Program-made: the position numbers and the translations under genes
In this document: piece by piece, positions 15,324-22,209 of the stretch
How the letters are laid out: every line of letters starts with the position of its first letter
How positions within the stretch are numbered: position 1 is the stretch's first letter
DNA from: Streptococcus parasanguinis
Lineage (GTDB): Bacteria; Bacillota; Bacilli; Lactobacillales; Streptococcaceae
DNA length: 33,948 nucleotides
Direction: 5' to 3'
Assembly: GCA_018377375.1 (NCBI GenBank)
Contig: JAGZZN010000013.1
Coordinates: 1 to 33,948, forward strand
The notes under the pieces: generated by a model
What the model was told of the DNA's origin: nothing
The model's input: only the letters and a program-made list of their open reading frames with translations
Databases searched by the model: none

Positions 15324-16403
15324 ATGAATCAAAAAGATTGGGTTGACTATTTTGAAGCACTCCATAACCGGAAGCCGAGTCTGCAAGAGTTTCAAAATGC
15401 ACGAGCGAATGGCGAGTTTGTAGTGGAACGAAAAGAGACCGTTAATGAAGCACAAGTTCCATCAGCAGTTGCCTCACCAGAGAAGAGTGAGAAGGTTCAA
15501 ATGGCGTCACAAGTTGAGTCAAGGCCTGAGGTTCCAGCTTTCAAACATTTTAGTGTGAAATGGAATAAGCAAACAAAATGGGTTCTATCAGGTGTGGGAA
15601 TACTAGCCGTTATTGTACTGGCTTACTTCTTTTTCTTCCAACCGACTCCAAGTTTGGAAGGAATTTGGGTTGGACCTGCAGATTCAACAGCAGTAGTTTA
15701 TGAATTAAATCAAGAAGAGCCACGATCTAATGGTAAGTATAAGATTGAAAAAGTTTATAAGGGGAAGGAAGCGAGTCAAGAGTTTCAGAAAGCTTTAAAC
15801 CAGTTAAACTACTCCAAGCTGAAAACCTTAGCTGATGTTGATAGGAAATTTGACCTCCACACGAGGGAAGTTGTCATCATCAAAGACGAGCATGGGCTTG
15901 TTTATAATCTACTCCAAAGCAATGGGACCAATGTGATTTTAGCTAATGACTTGATGGATTTGGTGACCTATAGTGATCATTCAGAGAGCTTTAAGAAAAA
16001 TACTATTTTTCACAAGACAGAAATTCCTAAAGTGTTAGTTGGGAAATGGAAAATTGAACGTTCTTATGACGATGAAACCAATTATCTTGAATTAAATGAT
16101 CGTGGAATTCTTACTTATAGTGAATTTGATAGCAGCGAAGGTACGGCTTTTTATACCCTAGAAGAGCTCCAAAAGATGCCTTCAACTAAGTTTGATCAGG
16201 AAAAGACAGCTGACAAAGTGAAAGAGGTATATGAAGATCTTCAAGATGCGGTGGATTCTCAAGATTATCAGTTAAATAGTATGAAAGACGTGTACAAGCA
16301 ACTAGGATCTGATTTTTATTATATCCCTGTAAATGGAGGAAAGACAGTTCTTGTTTTCACAGAAGACTATCACTTATTTGAAAAATTGGAAAAAGTGAAC
16401 TAA
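15324..16403 (+). CDS. Single-pass membrane protein of unknown function, paralogue 1
   Basis: I do not recognise a named family. The 359-residue protein has four parts. Residues 1-38 form a small, highly conserved cytoplasmic module (MNQKDWVDYFEALHNRKPSL onward, ending in EFVVERKE). Residues about 39-85 are a low-complexity linker. One transmembrane helix follows (about 89-110, ending in a run of Phe). Residues about 115-359 form an extracytoplasmic domain with a GIWVGP strand and a matching LVGKWKIE strand about 120 residues later, suggesting two related lipocalin-like subdomains. The next gene is a full-length paralogue. Each has its own promoter and terminator, so this is a tandem duplication with upstream DNA included. 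Confidence 0.85.
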   Translation: MNQKDWVDYFEALHNRKPSLQEFQNARANGEFVVERKETVNEAQVPSAVASPEKSEKVQMASQVESRPEVPAFKHFSVKWNKQTKWVLSGVGILAVIVLAYFFFFQPTPSLEGIWVGPADSTAVVYELNQEEPRSNGKYKIEKVYKGKEASQEFQKALNQLNYSKLKTLADVDRKFDLHTREVVIIKDEHGLVYNLLQSNGTNVILANDLMDLVTYSDHSESFKKNTIFHKTEIPKVLVGKWKIERSYDDETNYLELNDRGILTYSEFDSSEGTAFYTLEELQKMPSTKFDQEKTADKVKEVYEDLQDAVDSQDYQLNSMKDVYKQLGSDFYYIPVNGGKTVLVFTEDYHLFEKLEKVN

Positions 16404-16408
16404 TTCAG

Positions 16409-16430
16409 AAGGACCGGAAGGTCCTTTTCT
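16409..16430 (+). terminator. Intrinsic terminator after paralogue 1
   Basis: AAGGACC/GGTCCTT with a GGAA tetraloop is followed by TTTTCTTTT. Nearly the same hairpin follows paralogue 2, supporting duplication of the whole unit. Confidence 0.85.
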
Positions 16431-16468
16431 TTTATTTTCTGAAAATCACAAAATATACCATTGATTTG

Positions 16469-16477
16469 TGGTATACT
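16469..16477 (+). promoter_or_regulatory. Extended -10 promoter of second membrane paralogue
   Basis: TGGTATACT is a near-consensus extended -10 in the same relative place as the promoter of paralogue 1. AAGGGGG precedes the ATG. Confidence 0.7.
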
Positions 16478-16515
16478 ATGATTAGTTTTTATGATGAATC
16501 AATAAGGGGGATATT

Positions 16516-17616
16516 ATGAATCAAAACGATTGGGTTGAATACTTTGAAGCGGTCAATGGTCGCAAGCCAAGTATGCAAGAATTTCAAGAAGCGCGTGAAA
16601 AAGGGGAGTTTGTCGTAGAGCGCAAAGAAGCGCCGACTCCAACAACTGAGGCACCAGCTCCAGCAACTGAAGCGCAGGCACCTGCTCAAGAAGAACCTGT
16701 TGCACCTAGCGCACCACTTTCACAAGAGAAGACAGCATTTGTCCAACCACAACCATCTGCGAAAACCTTGCAACCTGTTCCAAGACCGAAAAAATTCAAT
16801 AAACAAGCACAGATTGGGGGCGCAGTTGGAGGACTTGTCGCAGTGATTGCTTTTGCTTGGTTCTTTTTCTTTTCAGGTGGACCAAGTCTTGATGGCGTTT
16901 GGTTGCGAGATACGGATTCAAGTCCGGTCACTTATGAACTAAGCGGAAAGAAACAAAGAGTCAATGGCAATGAGACCATCAAAAAGGTTCTCAAGGGCAA
17001 TGAAGCGAAAAAAGAATTTAATACAGCACTATCTTTGTTGAATGCAACTGACTTGCATTCACTTGCGGATGTCGATAAGAAATTTAACCTGAAGACGACA
17101 GAAATAGTTGTTATTAAGTCTGGTGGGAACACACGCTATAACTTGCTCCAAAAAGACGGAAGCAATATTATTTTAAGAAATGATTTATTCGACTTGAAAA
17201 CTTATAAGTCATACAAAGGAAACTTTGAAGATAATTTAGTCTATCACAAGGTTGAAACACCAAAGGCCATGGTTGGAAAATGGAAGAATGTGACAGAAGG
17301 AGATAATACAACTGTTCAGATTTCAGATCACGGAATTATTAGTGATAAGTATTACGATAGCAAGGCTTACGCATTCTATTCTCTAGCTGATTCAGAAAAG
17401 TATGATGGAGACACGACTTCTAAAGAAGAGATCGAACACACATTTGAAGTAATTCAAGAAGCGGTGAAATCACAAGGCTATCAAGTGAAGAGCGCTAAGG
17501 AAGTCTATATACAAGCTAATTCAAATTATTGTTTCGTACCTGTAAACGGTGGAAAAAATATACTTGTCTTACGTGGTGGTAATGAATTTGCCGCAAAATT
17601 AGAAAAAGTGAAATAA
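16516..17616 (+). CDS. Single-pass membrane protein of unknown function, paralogue 2
   Basis: This 366-residue sister of the preceding gene has the same layout: N-terminal module MNQNDWVEYFEAVNGRKPSM through EFVVERKE, a longer Pro/Ala/Thr-rich linker (residues about 39-95), one transmembrane helix (about 97-117, with a Phe run), then an outer domain. Matching blocks include SLDGVWLRD, LADVDKKFNL, YNLLQKDGSN, AMVGKWKNV and the C-terminal FVPVNGGKNILVL. The N-terminal module and outer-domain blocks are well conserved while the linkers differ, which suggests the two functional ends are under selection. The cytoplasmic module may bind a partner; that is inference only. Confidence 0.85.
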   Translation: MNQNDWVEYFEAVNGRKPSMQEFQEAREKGEFVVERKEAPTPTTEAPAPATEAQAPAQEEPVAPSAPLSQEKTAFVQPQPSAKTLQPVPRPKKFNKQAQIGGAVGGLVAVIAFAWFFFFSGGPSLDGVWLRDTDSSPVTYELSGKKQRVNGNETIKKVLKGNEAKKEFNTALSLLNATDLHSLADVDKKFNLKTTEIVVIKSGGNTRYNLLQKDGSNIILRNDLFDLKTYKSYKGNFEDNLVYHKVETPKAMVGKWKNVTEGDNTTVQISDHGIISDKYYDSKAYAFYSLADSEKYDGDTTSKEEIEHTFEVIQEAVKSQGYQVKSAKEVYIQANSNYCFVPVNGGKNILVLRGGNEFAAKLEKVK

Positions 17617-17618
17617 TG

Positions 17619-17639
17619 AAAGGACCGCAAGGTCCTTTT
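17619..17639 (+). terminator. Intrinsic terminator after paralogue 2
   Basis: AAAGGACC/GGTCCTTT with a GCAA tetraloop and a short T run; a sister of the hairpin after paralogue 1. Confidence 0.85.
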
Positions 17640-17667
17640 CTACTTCAAATTTCATCGGAAAAAATGA

Positions 17668-17696
17668 TTCAAGTCTAGGCAAAAATATGGTAAAAT
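17668..17696 (+). promoter_or_regulatory. Promoter of udk
   Basis: TGGTAAAAT is an extended -10 (hexamer 17691-17696), with a weak TTCAAG -35 placed 17 nt upstream. The GGAG ribosome site is 6-7 nt before the ATG. Confidence 0.6.
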
Positions 17697-17757
17697 GGAT
17701 AAGATGTAGTGGAGAGGTTAGGACCTTTTCAAGCGATTAGAGGTAATGGAGTAGAAA

Positions 17758-18396
17758 ATGCAAAATAGACCTATTATTATTGGTGTTACTGGTGGTTCTG
17801 GTGGTGGAAAGACCAGTGTGTCTCGTGCCATTTTGGCTAATTTTCCGAATGAAAAGATTGCCATGATTGAGCATGATTCTTATTACAAGGACCAAAGTCA
17901 TTTGACCTTTGAGGAGCGGATCAAGACCAACTATGACCATCCTTTTGCCTTTGATACGGACTTGATGATTGCGCAGATCAATGAACTCTTGGCAGGTCGT
18001 CCAGTGGATATCCCAACCTATGACTATGCAGAGCATACACGCAGCAGCAAGACCTATCGTCAGGAGCCCCAAGATGTTTTCATCGTGGAAGGGATCTTAG
18101 TTCTTGAAGACAAGCGCCTTCGAGACTTGATGGACATCAAGATCTTTGTGGATACGGATGATGATGTTCGGATCATTCGCCGGATCAAACGCGATATGGA
18201 GGAGCGTGGACGGAGTCTCGATAGTGTTATTGAGCAGTACCTTGGAGTGGTGAAACCCATGTACCATCAGTTCATTGAGCCAACCAAGCGCTATGCGGAC
18301 GTGATCATTCCTGAAGGAGTGACCAACACGGTAGCGATTGATTTGATCACAACCAAGATTGAAAAAATCCTCAACGAAGCGCGTGAGGGAAAATAA
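17758..18396 (+). CDS. udk: Uridine kinase
   Basis: Udk phosphorylates uridine and cytidine to UMP and CMP with ATP or GTP (pyrimidine salvage). The P-loop GGSGGGKTS is at residues 11-19. HDSYYKD (about residues 40-46), YDHPFAFD, IPTYDYAEHTR and the VEGILVLED segment are family signatures. The RRIKRD lid region is intact. The length of 212 residues is standard. It is followed by an untranslated stretch with several hairpins before the YoaK-family gene, and I see no clear terminator directly after it. Confidence 0.96.
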   Translation: MQNRPIIIGVTGGSGGGKTSVSRAILANFPNEKIAMIEHDSYYKDQSHLTFEERIKTNYDHPFAFDTDLMIAQINELLAGRPVDIPTYDYAEHTRSSKTYRQEPQDVFIVEGILVLEDKRLRDLMDIKIFVDTDDDVRIIRRIKRDMEERGRSLDSVIEQYLGVVKPMYHQFIEPTKRYADVIIPEGVTNTVAIDLITTKIEKILNEAREGK

Positions 18397-18455
18397 AATA
18401 GGGGAAAGAGGGCAATCGATCTCCAATCCTATAACAATAGTTGGAATTACGGAAT

Positions 18456-18566
18456 GTCTCAGTAGTTGGTGAGACTCTTCATTCGCTAAAAGACTCAGAA
18501 GAGTTCTCAATCAACTTTGTGGGGGTGGTATGGGAAATGTTTATTTAAATATTTTCTACCACTCCC
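18456..18566 (+). promoter_or_regulatory. Folded leader upstream of the YoaK-family gene
   Basis: Three pairings are possible. Hairpin a: GTCTCA (18456-18461) with TGAGAC (18470-18475). Hairpin b: GAGACTCTTC (18471-18480) with GAAGAGTTCTC nearby, which uses the same GAGAC and so excludes a. Hairpin c: GGGGGTGGTA (18521-18530) with TACCACTCCC (18557-18566), followed by TCTTTTTCC just before the AAGGAG ribosome site. Hairpin c could be the udk terminator or an attenuator of the next gene. This is seen by eye only. Confidence 0.45.
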
Positions 18567-18589
18567 TCTTTTTCCTAAGGAGAATGAAA

Positions 18590-19270
18590 ATGAAAAGGGA
18601 GTTTCATTCGCGGACTAAGGCGTTCGCTTGTTTATTGACCATGTGTGCTGGTTTTTCAGATGCTTATACCTTTATTTGTCGGGGTGGGACCTTGGCGGCA
18701 GGCCAGACGGGAAATGTGGTCTTTCTATCGGTTGGTTTGATCGGCCAGCAGATCTCAGATGTAGAAGTGAAGTTAGCCACGATGCTGGCCTTTATGCTGG
18801 GGATCTTTTTAATGACGGTCTTGCGTCGCTTGATTGATAATTCAGTCTGGCGCTTGAGTACCCTAGTGCCCTATATCCTCACAACTTTGGTGACGGGATT
18901 TTTGCCAGCATCGGTAAAAAATGTCTTCATCGTGCCTTTTTTTGGACTGAGTTTGGGAATCGTAGCGACCTCATTTGGAGAAGTAGGTAGCTATGCCTAC
19001 AACCACTCTTTTATGACCGGAAATCTCAAGAAAACCATGGTAGCTTATGGAAATTTTGTTAGAGACAGGGAGATGAAATTCCTCTGGGAAGCCATCTTTA
19101 TGACCTGCCTGATCGGGAGTTTCGTCTGTGGGGCCATCTTTTCGACCTACTTGATCCAGTTTTATGGACTAAAGACGATTTGGCTGGTGGCCATCATCTT
19201 GACCATCTTTTTAATCTACCGGGCCATTCAATATTTTGAAGTCTTTCACTTCAATCGGCTGCATGAATAG
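18590..19270 (+). CDS. YoaK-family (DUF1275) membrane protein
   Basis: This predicted polytopic membrane protein has about six hydrophobic segments and the family hallmarks GFSDAYTFI (residues about 18-26), the GGTLAAGQTGNVVFL motif and YNHSFMTGNL. Members are conserved in many bacteria, but transport or other function is not established. I choose the ATG with AAGGAG placed 7 nt upstream; this removes 20 residues (MGNVYLNIFYHS...) that would come from an upstream ATG located inside hairpin c and lacking a ribosome site. This gives 226 residues. Element A (copy 3) starts 16 nt after its stop. Confidence 0.88.
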   Translation: MKREFHSRTKAFACLLTMCAGFSDAYTFICRGGTLAAGQTGNVVFLSVGLIGQQISDVEVKLATMLAFMLGIFLMTVLRRLIDNSVWRLSTLVPYILTTLVTGFLPASVKNVFIVPFFGLSLGIVATSFGEVGSYAYNHSFMTGNLKKTMVAYGNFVRDREMKFLWEAIFMTCLIGSFVCGAIFSTYLIQFYGLKTIWLVAIILTIFLIYRAIQYFEVFHFNRLHE

Positions 19271-19286
19271 ATAAAGGTATCATAAA

Positions 19287-19425
19287 AAACTTTCCTTAGG
19301 TGAGTGCGGACGTCAGCGAACTTCTTTTAAGAAGTTCCATGACTAATTATTGAGCCTAAGGTCTCAATAATTCCGTGTGCCTGAAGCAGTTAAGCTTCAG
19401 GCACTTTTCTCACAGCGGAAAGTTT
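19287..19425 (+). repeat. Structured intergenic element A, copy 3
   Basis: Stems: outer AAACTTTCC/GGAAAGTTT; GTGAG/CTCAC; hairpin 1 GAACTTCTT/AAGAAGTTC, longer than in the other copies; hairpin 2 AATTATTGAG/CTCAATAATT, with two pairs changed on both sides relative to copy 1; hairpin 3 GTGCCTGAAGC/GCTTCAGGCAC, with one compensatory pair change. CCTTAGG (19294-19300) is exactly complementary to loop CCTAAGG (19355-19361). The core CGGACGTCAGCGAACTTC is unchanged. The stretch between this element and repeat B (19426-19524) is AT-rich with no visible feature. Confidence 0.88.
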
Positions 19426-19524
19426 AGTATATTCTTTATCAATTTAAATTAATGAGACCTCGATTTTATCTCTTTTCAGAATCGCTTAAGTTATTTTACT
19501 AAAAATTAGTTTATCTATATTCCA

Positions 19525-19699
19525 GAGGCTGGGACAAAAGTCCTAGCCTCTCCATTATCTTTGGATTGTCGAGCAAGACGCAGTGGTTGAGTGGGCTCTA
19601 CTACGCTGATTTCATCAGCTTTTACAGCCCTACTCAACTGTGCAGAGGTGGGACGACGAAATCGAATTCTAATGAATTACCGATTTCTGTCCCACTCTC
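19525..19699 (+). repeat. Intergenic repeat B, full copy (MITE-like)
   Basis: The ends are imperfect inverted repeats: GAGGCTGGGACA on the left, and GAGAGTGGGACAG read from the right. Inside are three hairpins: AGAGGCT..GGAC/GTCC..AGCCTCT; GTTGAGTGGGCT/AGCCCTACTCAAC enclosing GCTGAT/ATCAGC; and GTGGGAC..GAAATCG/CGATTTC..GTCCCAC. A reading frame runs across it but has no ribosome site and is not credible as a gene. I recall very similar repeats scattered through mitis-group streptococci. The broken copy at 12358 shares the left half. Confidence 0.85.
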
Positions 19700-19740
19700 T
19701 TTTCTTTCGCTGTTTGAAGCTTAATTTTTGGGCAAATATT

Positions 19741-19749
19741 TGGTATAAT
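19741..19749 (+). promoter_or_regulatory. Extended -10 promoter of msrC-dnaX
   Basis: TGGTATAAT is a perfect extended -10. Its predicted start of transcription (about 19756-19757) coincides with the ATG I choose for the gene, suggesting a leaderless message. Confidence 0.75.
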
Positions 19750-19756
19750 GGAAGGT

Positions 19757-20254
19757 ATGAAACATTCGGAAAAAGAATCACAATACCAGCTCTTGCTGGC
19801 TCAGTTAGACGCTCTCTTAACAGGAGAAAGCAATGCCTTGGCTAATCTGTCCAATGCCAGTGCGCTGTTAAATCAAGCCCTGCCTCGTTCGGTCTTTGCG
19901 GGTTTTTATTTGTATGACCAAACGGAATTGATCTTGGGACCTTTTCAGGGAGGTGTTTCTTGTGTCCATATCGCTCTTGGAAAGGGTGTCTGTGGAGAAG
20001 CAGCTCAAAAGCAGGAAACCATGATTGTCGATGATGTGCGCCAGCATGCCAACTATATTTCCTGTGATAGTCGGACTATGAGTGAGATTGTGGTGCCTAT
20101 GGTCAAGGACGGTCAGCTCCTTGGAGTTTTAGATCTGGATTCGGAGTGTGTCTCTGACTATGATCAGCTGGATCAGGAGTATTTGGAAAAGTTTGTCGCT
20201 ATCTTGATCGATAAGACAAACTGGGACTTTAAGATGTTTGGAGTTAAGAACTAA
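19757..20254 (+). CDS. msrC: Free methionine-(R)-sulfoxide reductase (GAF family)
   Basis: This GAF-fold enzyme reduces free Met-R-sulfoxide using thiols. The three family cysteines are visible: GGVSCVHIALGKGVCGEAA gives two, and YISCDSRTMSEIVVP gives the third. The LDLDSE and FVAILIDKTNWDF segments complete the family pattern. I start at MKHSEKES because the upstream in-frame ATG at 19748 lies inside the -10 hexamer, and streptococcal relatives begin at this point. This gives 165 residues. There is almost no room for a ribosome site: the purines GGAAGG are 1 nt away and probably not transcribed. The stop overlaps the dnaX start by one base. Confidence 0.9.
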   Translation: MKHSEKESQYQLLLAQLDALLTGESNALANLSNASALLNQALPRSVFAGFYLYDQTELILGPFQGGVSCVHIALGKGVCGEAAQKQETMIVDDVRQHANYISCDSRTMSEIVVPMVKDGQLLGVLDLDSECVSDYDQLDQEYLEKFVAILIDKTNWDFKMFGVKN

Positions 20255-21930
20255 TGTATCAAGCTTTATATCGGAAATACCGTAGCCAGACCTTTGGCCA
20301 ATTGGTCGGCCAGCAAGTGGTGGCACGGACGTTGAGACAGGCAGTGGAGCAGGAGAAGATCAGCCATGCCTATCTCTTTTCGGGTCCTCGTGGTACTGGG
20401 AAAACCAGTGTGGCCAAGATCTTTGCTAAGGCTATGAACTGTCCTAATCAAGTCAATGGGGAGCCTTGTAACGACTGCTATATCTGTGAATCCATTACCA
20501 ATGGGAGCCTAGAAGATGTCATTGAGATCGATGCAGCCTCCAACAATGGGGTCGATGAAATTCGCGATATTCGCGACAAGTCGACCTATGCTCCAAGTCT
20601 AGCCAAGCACAAGGTCTACATTATCGATGAGGTCCATATGCTCTCAACAGGGGCCTTTAATGCCTTGTTGAAGACGCTGGAAGAACCGACGGAAAATGTG
20701 GTCTTTATCCTTGCAACAACGGAGTTGCACAAGATTCCAGCTACTATTCTGTCACGGGTGCAACGCTTTGAATTCAAATCTATCAAATTGCCAGACATTG
20801 TCCAGCATTTGGAAAATATCCTAGCTACTGAAGGCATTGCCTATGAAGCAGATGCTGTCCAGATCATTGCTCGGCGCGCTGAAGGTGGGATGCGGGATGC
20901 CTTGTCCATTTTGGATCAAGCCCTGAGTCTGACTGCGGGTAGTGAGTTGACGACAGCAATCGCCGAAGAGATTACAGGCTCCATCAGTCTAGCTGCGCTC
21001 GATCAGTACGTGGCTGCCATCCTGGCTCATGATGCGACAGCGGCGCTGGACCAGCTGGCGATTATCTTTGACAACGGAAAGAATATGGCCCGTTTCGCCA
21101 CGGACTTACTTCAATACCTGAGAGATCTCTTGATTGTCCAGACAGGAGGAGAAAACACTCACGCTAGTGACTTGTTTGCGGCGAATCTTGAATCCGATCA
21201 AGACCGTCTTTTTGCCCTGATTGACCAGGCGACGACCAGTCTAGCGGATATCAAAAATAGTCTGCAACCGCGCATCTACACTGAAATGATGACCATTAAA
21301 TTGGCTGAAAGCACAGGCCAAGTTTCTAAGTCAGCTGCAGTGGAGGTTCCTTCCAATCTGCTAGCTCAGCTGGAAGATTTGAAGAAGGAAGTCGCTCAAC
21401 TCAAGCAACAGTTAGCGCAATCAGGTAGCAGTCTTCCTGCTTCAAAACCAGCAGTAGCTCGTCCAACCAAGTCGAGCAAGGGCTACCGTGCAGATCGAAA
21501 CAAGGTCAATGCCATTTTACAAGAGGCGGTTGAAAACCCAGAGTTGGCACGGACCAACTTGATCCGTCTTCAGAACGCTTGGGGGGAAATCATCGAAAGC
21601 TTGGCAGGTGCAGATAAGGCCCTCTTAATCGGATCTCAGCCGGTCGCTGCCAATGAAAATCACGCTATTTTAGCCTTTGAGTCTGCCTTTAATGCCGAAC
21701 AGACCATGAAGCGGGACAACCTCAATACCATGTTTGGAAATATCCTCAGCAATGCTGCTGGCTTCTCACCAGAGATTTTAGCGGTTTCGATGGAAGAATG
21801 GACCCAAATACGGGCAGAGTTTTCGGCTAAGGCGCGTGGACAAAAAGCGGAAGTGGTAGAAGAAGAGGAAAGTATCATCCCTGAGGAATTTCACTTTTTA
21901 TCCGATAAAATCACCCTGCAAGACGATTAA
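20254..21930 (+). CDS. dnaX: DNA polymerase III subunit gamma/tau
   Basis: DnaX is the clamp-loader ATPase of the replicative polymerase. Walker A is GPRGTGKTS at residues 44-52. A zinc knuckle uses Cys63, Cys72, Cys75 and Cys78. Walker B is in IIDEVHML (about residues 123-130), and the sensor 1 and arginine-finger region is in ATTELHKIPATILSR. Residues about 380-420 are a coiled coil plus linker (LEDLKKEVAQLKQQLAQ), followed by a C-terminal domain for polymerase contact. The length of 558 residues is typical for streptococcal tau. It is translationally coupled to msrC (TAATG). I see no slippery A-run like the E. coli gamma frameshift site. Confidence 0.96.
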   Translation: MYQALYRKYRSQTFGQLVGQQVVARTLRQAVEQEKISHAYLFSGPRGTGKTSVAKIFAKAMNCPNQVNGEPCNDCYICESITNGSLEDVIEIDAASNNGVDEIRDIRDKSTYAPSLAKHKVYIIDEVHMLSTGAFNALLKTLEEPTENVVFILATTELHKIPATILSRVQRFEFKSIKLPDIVQHLENILATEGIAYEADAVQIIARRAEGGMRDALSILDQALSLTAGSELTTAIAEEITGSISLAALDQYVAAILAHDATAALDQLAIIFDNGKNMARFATDLLQYLRDLLIVQTGGENTHASDLFAANLESDQDRLFALIDQATTSLADIKNSLQPRIYTEMMTIKLAESTGQVSKSAAVEVPSNLLAQLEDLKKEVAQLKQQLAQSGSSLPASKPAVARPTKSSKGYRADRNKVNAILQEAVENPELARTNLIRLQNAWGEIIESLAGADKALLIGSQPVAANENHAILAFESAFNAEQTMKRDNLNTMFGNILSNAAGFSPEILAVSMEEWTQIRAEFSAKARGQKAEVVEEEESIIPEEFHFLSDKITLQDD

Positions 21931-21953
21931 TACATGAATTTTTTACTGAATCA

Positions 21954-21962
21954 TGGTAAAAT
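21954..21962 (+). promoter_or_regulatory. Extended -10 promoter of the DUF3272 gene
   Basis: TGGTAAAAT is a good extended -10 whose expected start of transcription (about 21969) falls on the ATG of the next gene, with no ribosome site between. Confidence 0.65.
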
Positions 21963-21968
21963 AATTTT

Positions 21969-22166
21969 ATGAATAGAAAACAATTTGCAGTGATAGCAGT
22001 CTTTACTGCTATGGAGACATACTTTTTCAATGAAGCGACCATGGCGGGTCAAATGCTCTTTGCATGTTTTTGGGCCCTCTTGATCTTGCGCAATCTCCAG
22101 ACGGCCTATATGGTGGAGAAGATTGCTAGTGCCATTGAAAAAGAAATCAGAAAGAAAAGAAAATAA
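21969..22166 (+). CDS. Small membrane protein, DUF3272 family
   Basis: This 65-residue protein has two short hydrophobic segments (residues about 6-22 and 27-43) and a basic tail (KEIRKKRK). MNRKQF plus FTAMETYFFNEA matches the streptococcal DUF3272 family, which occurs right after dnaX in pneumococcus. Function is unknown. No Shine-Dalgarno sequence precedes the ATG (only ATAATTTT), and the -10 box is 6 nt upstream, so the message looks leaderless. A bidirectional terminator begins inside the stop region. Confidence 0.88.
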   Translation: MNRKQFAVIAVFTAMETYFFNEATMAGQMLFACFWALLILRNLQTAYMVEKIASAIEKEIRKKRK

Positions 22167-22205
22167 AACCTTTGAAAAGAAATTCTTTTTCAAAGGTTTT
22201 TTTCT
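22165..22205. terminator. Bidirectional terminator between the DUF3272 gene and yesN
   Basis: AAAACCTTTGAAAA/TTTTCAAAGGTTTT forms a 14-bp stem with T runs on both strands. It serves the convergent DUF3272 gene and yesN. Confidence 0.9.
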
Positions 22206-22209
22206 TGTT

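Noticed and set aside
18530..18589. Longer start for the YoaK-family protein
   Set aside because: The upstream ATG lies next to a stable hairpin without a ribosome site, while AAGGAG is ideally placed for the ATG at 18590.
19748..19756. Upstream in-frame ATG for msrC (MEGMKHSE)
   Set aside because: The codon overlaps the -10 hexamer, so RNA from this promoter would not contain it.
19591..19845. Reading frame beginning inside repeat B
   Set aside because: It has no ribosome site, runs out of the repeat and through a promoter into msrC in another frame.
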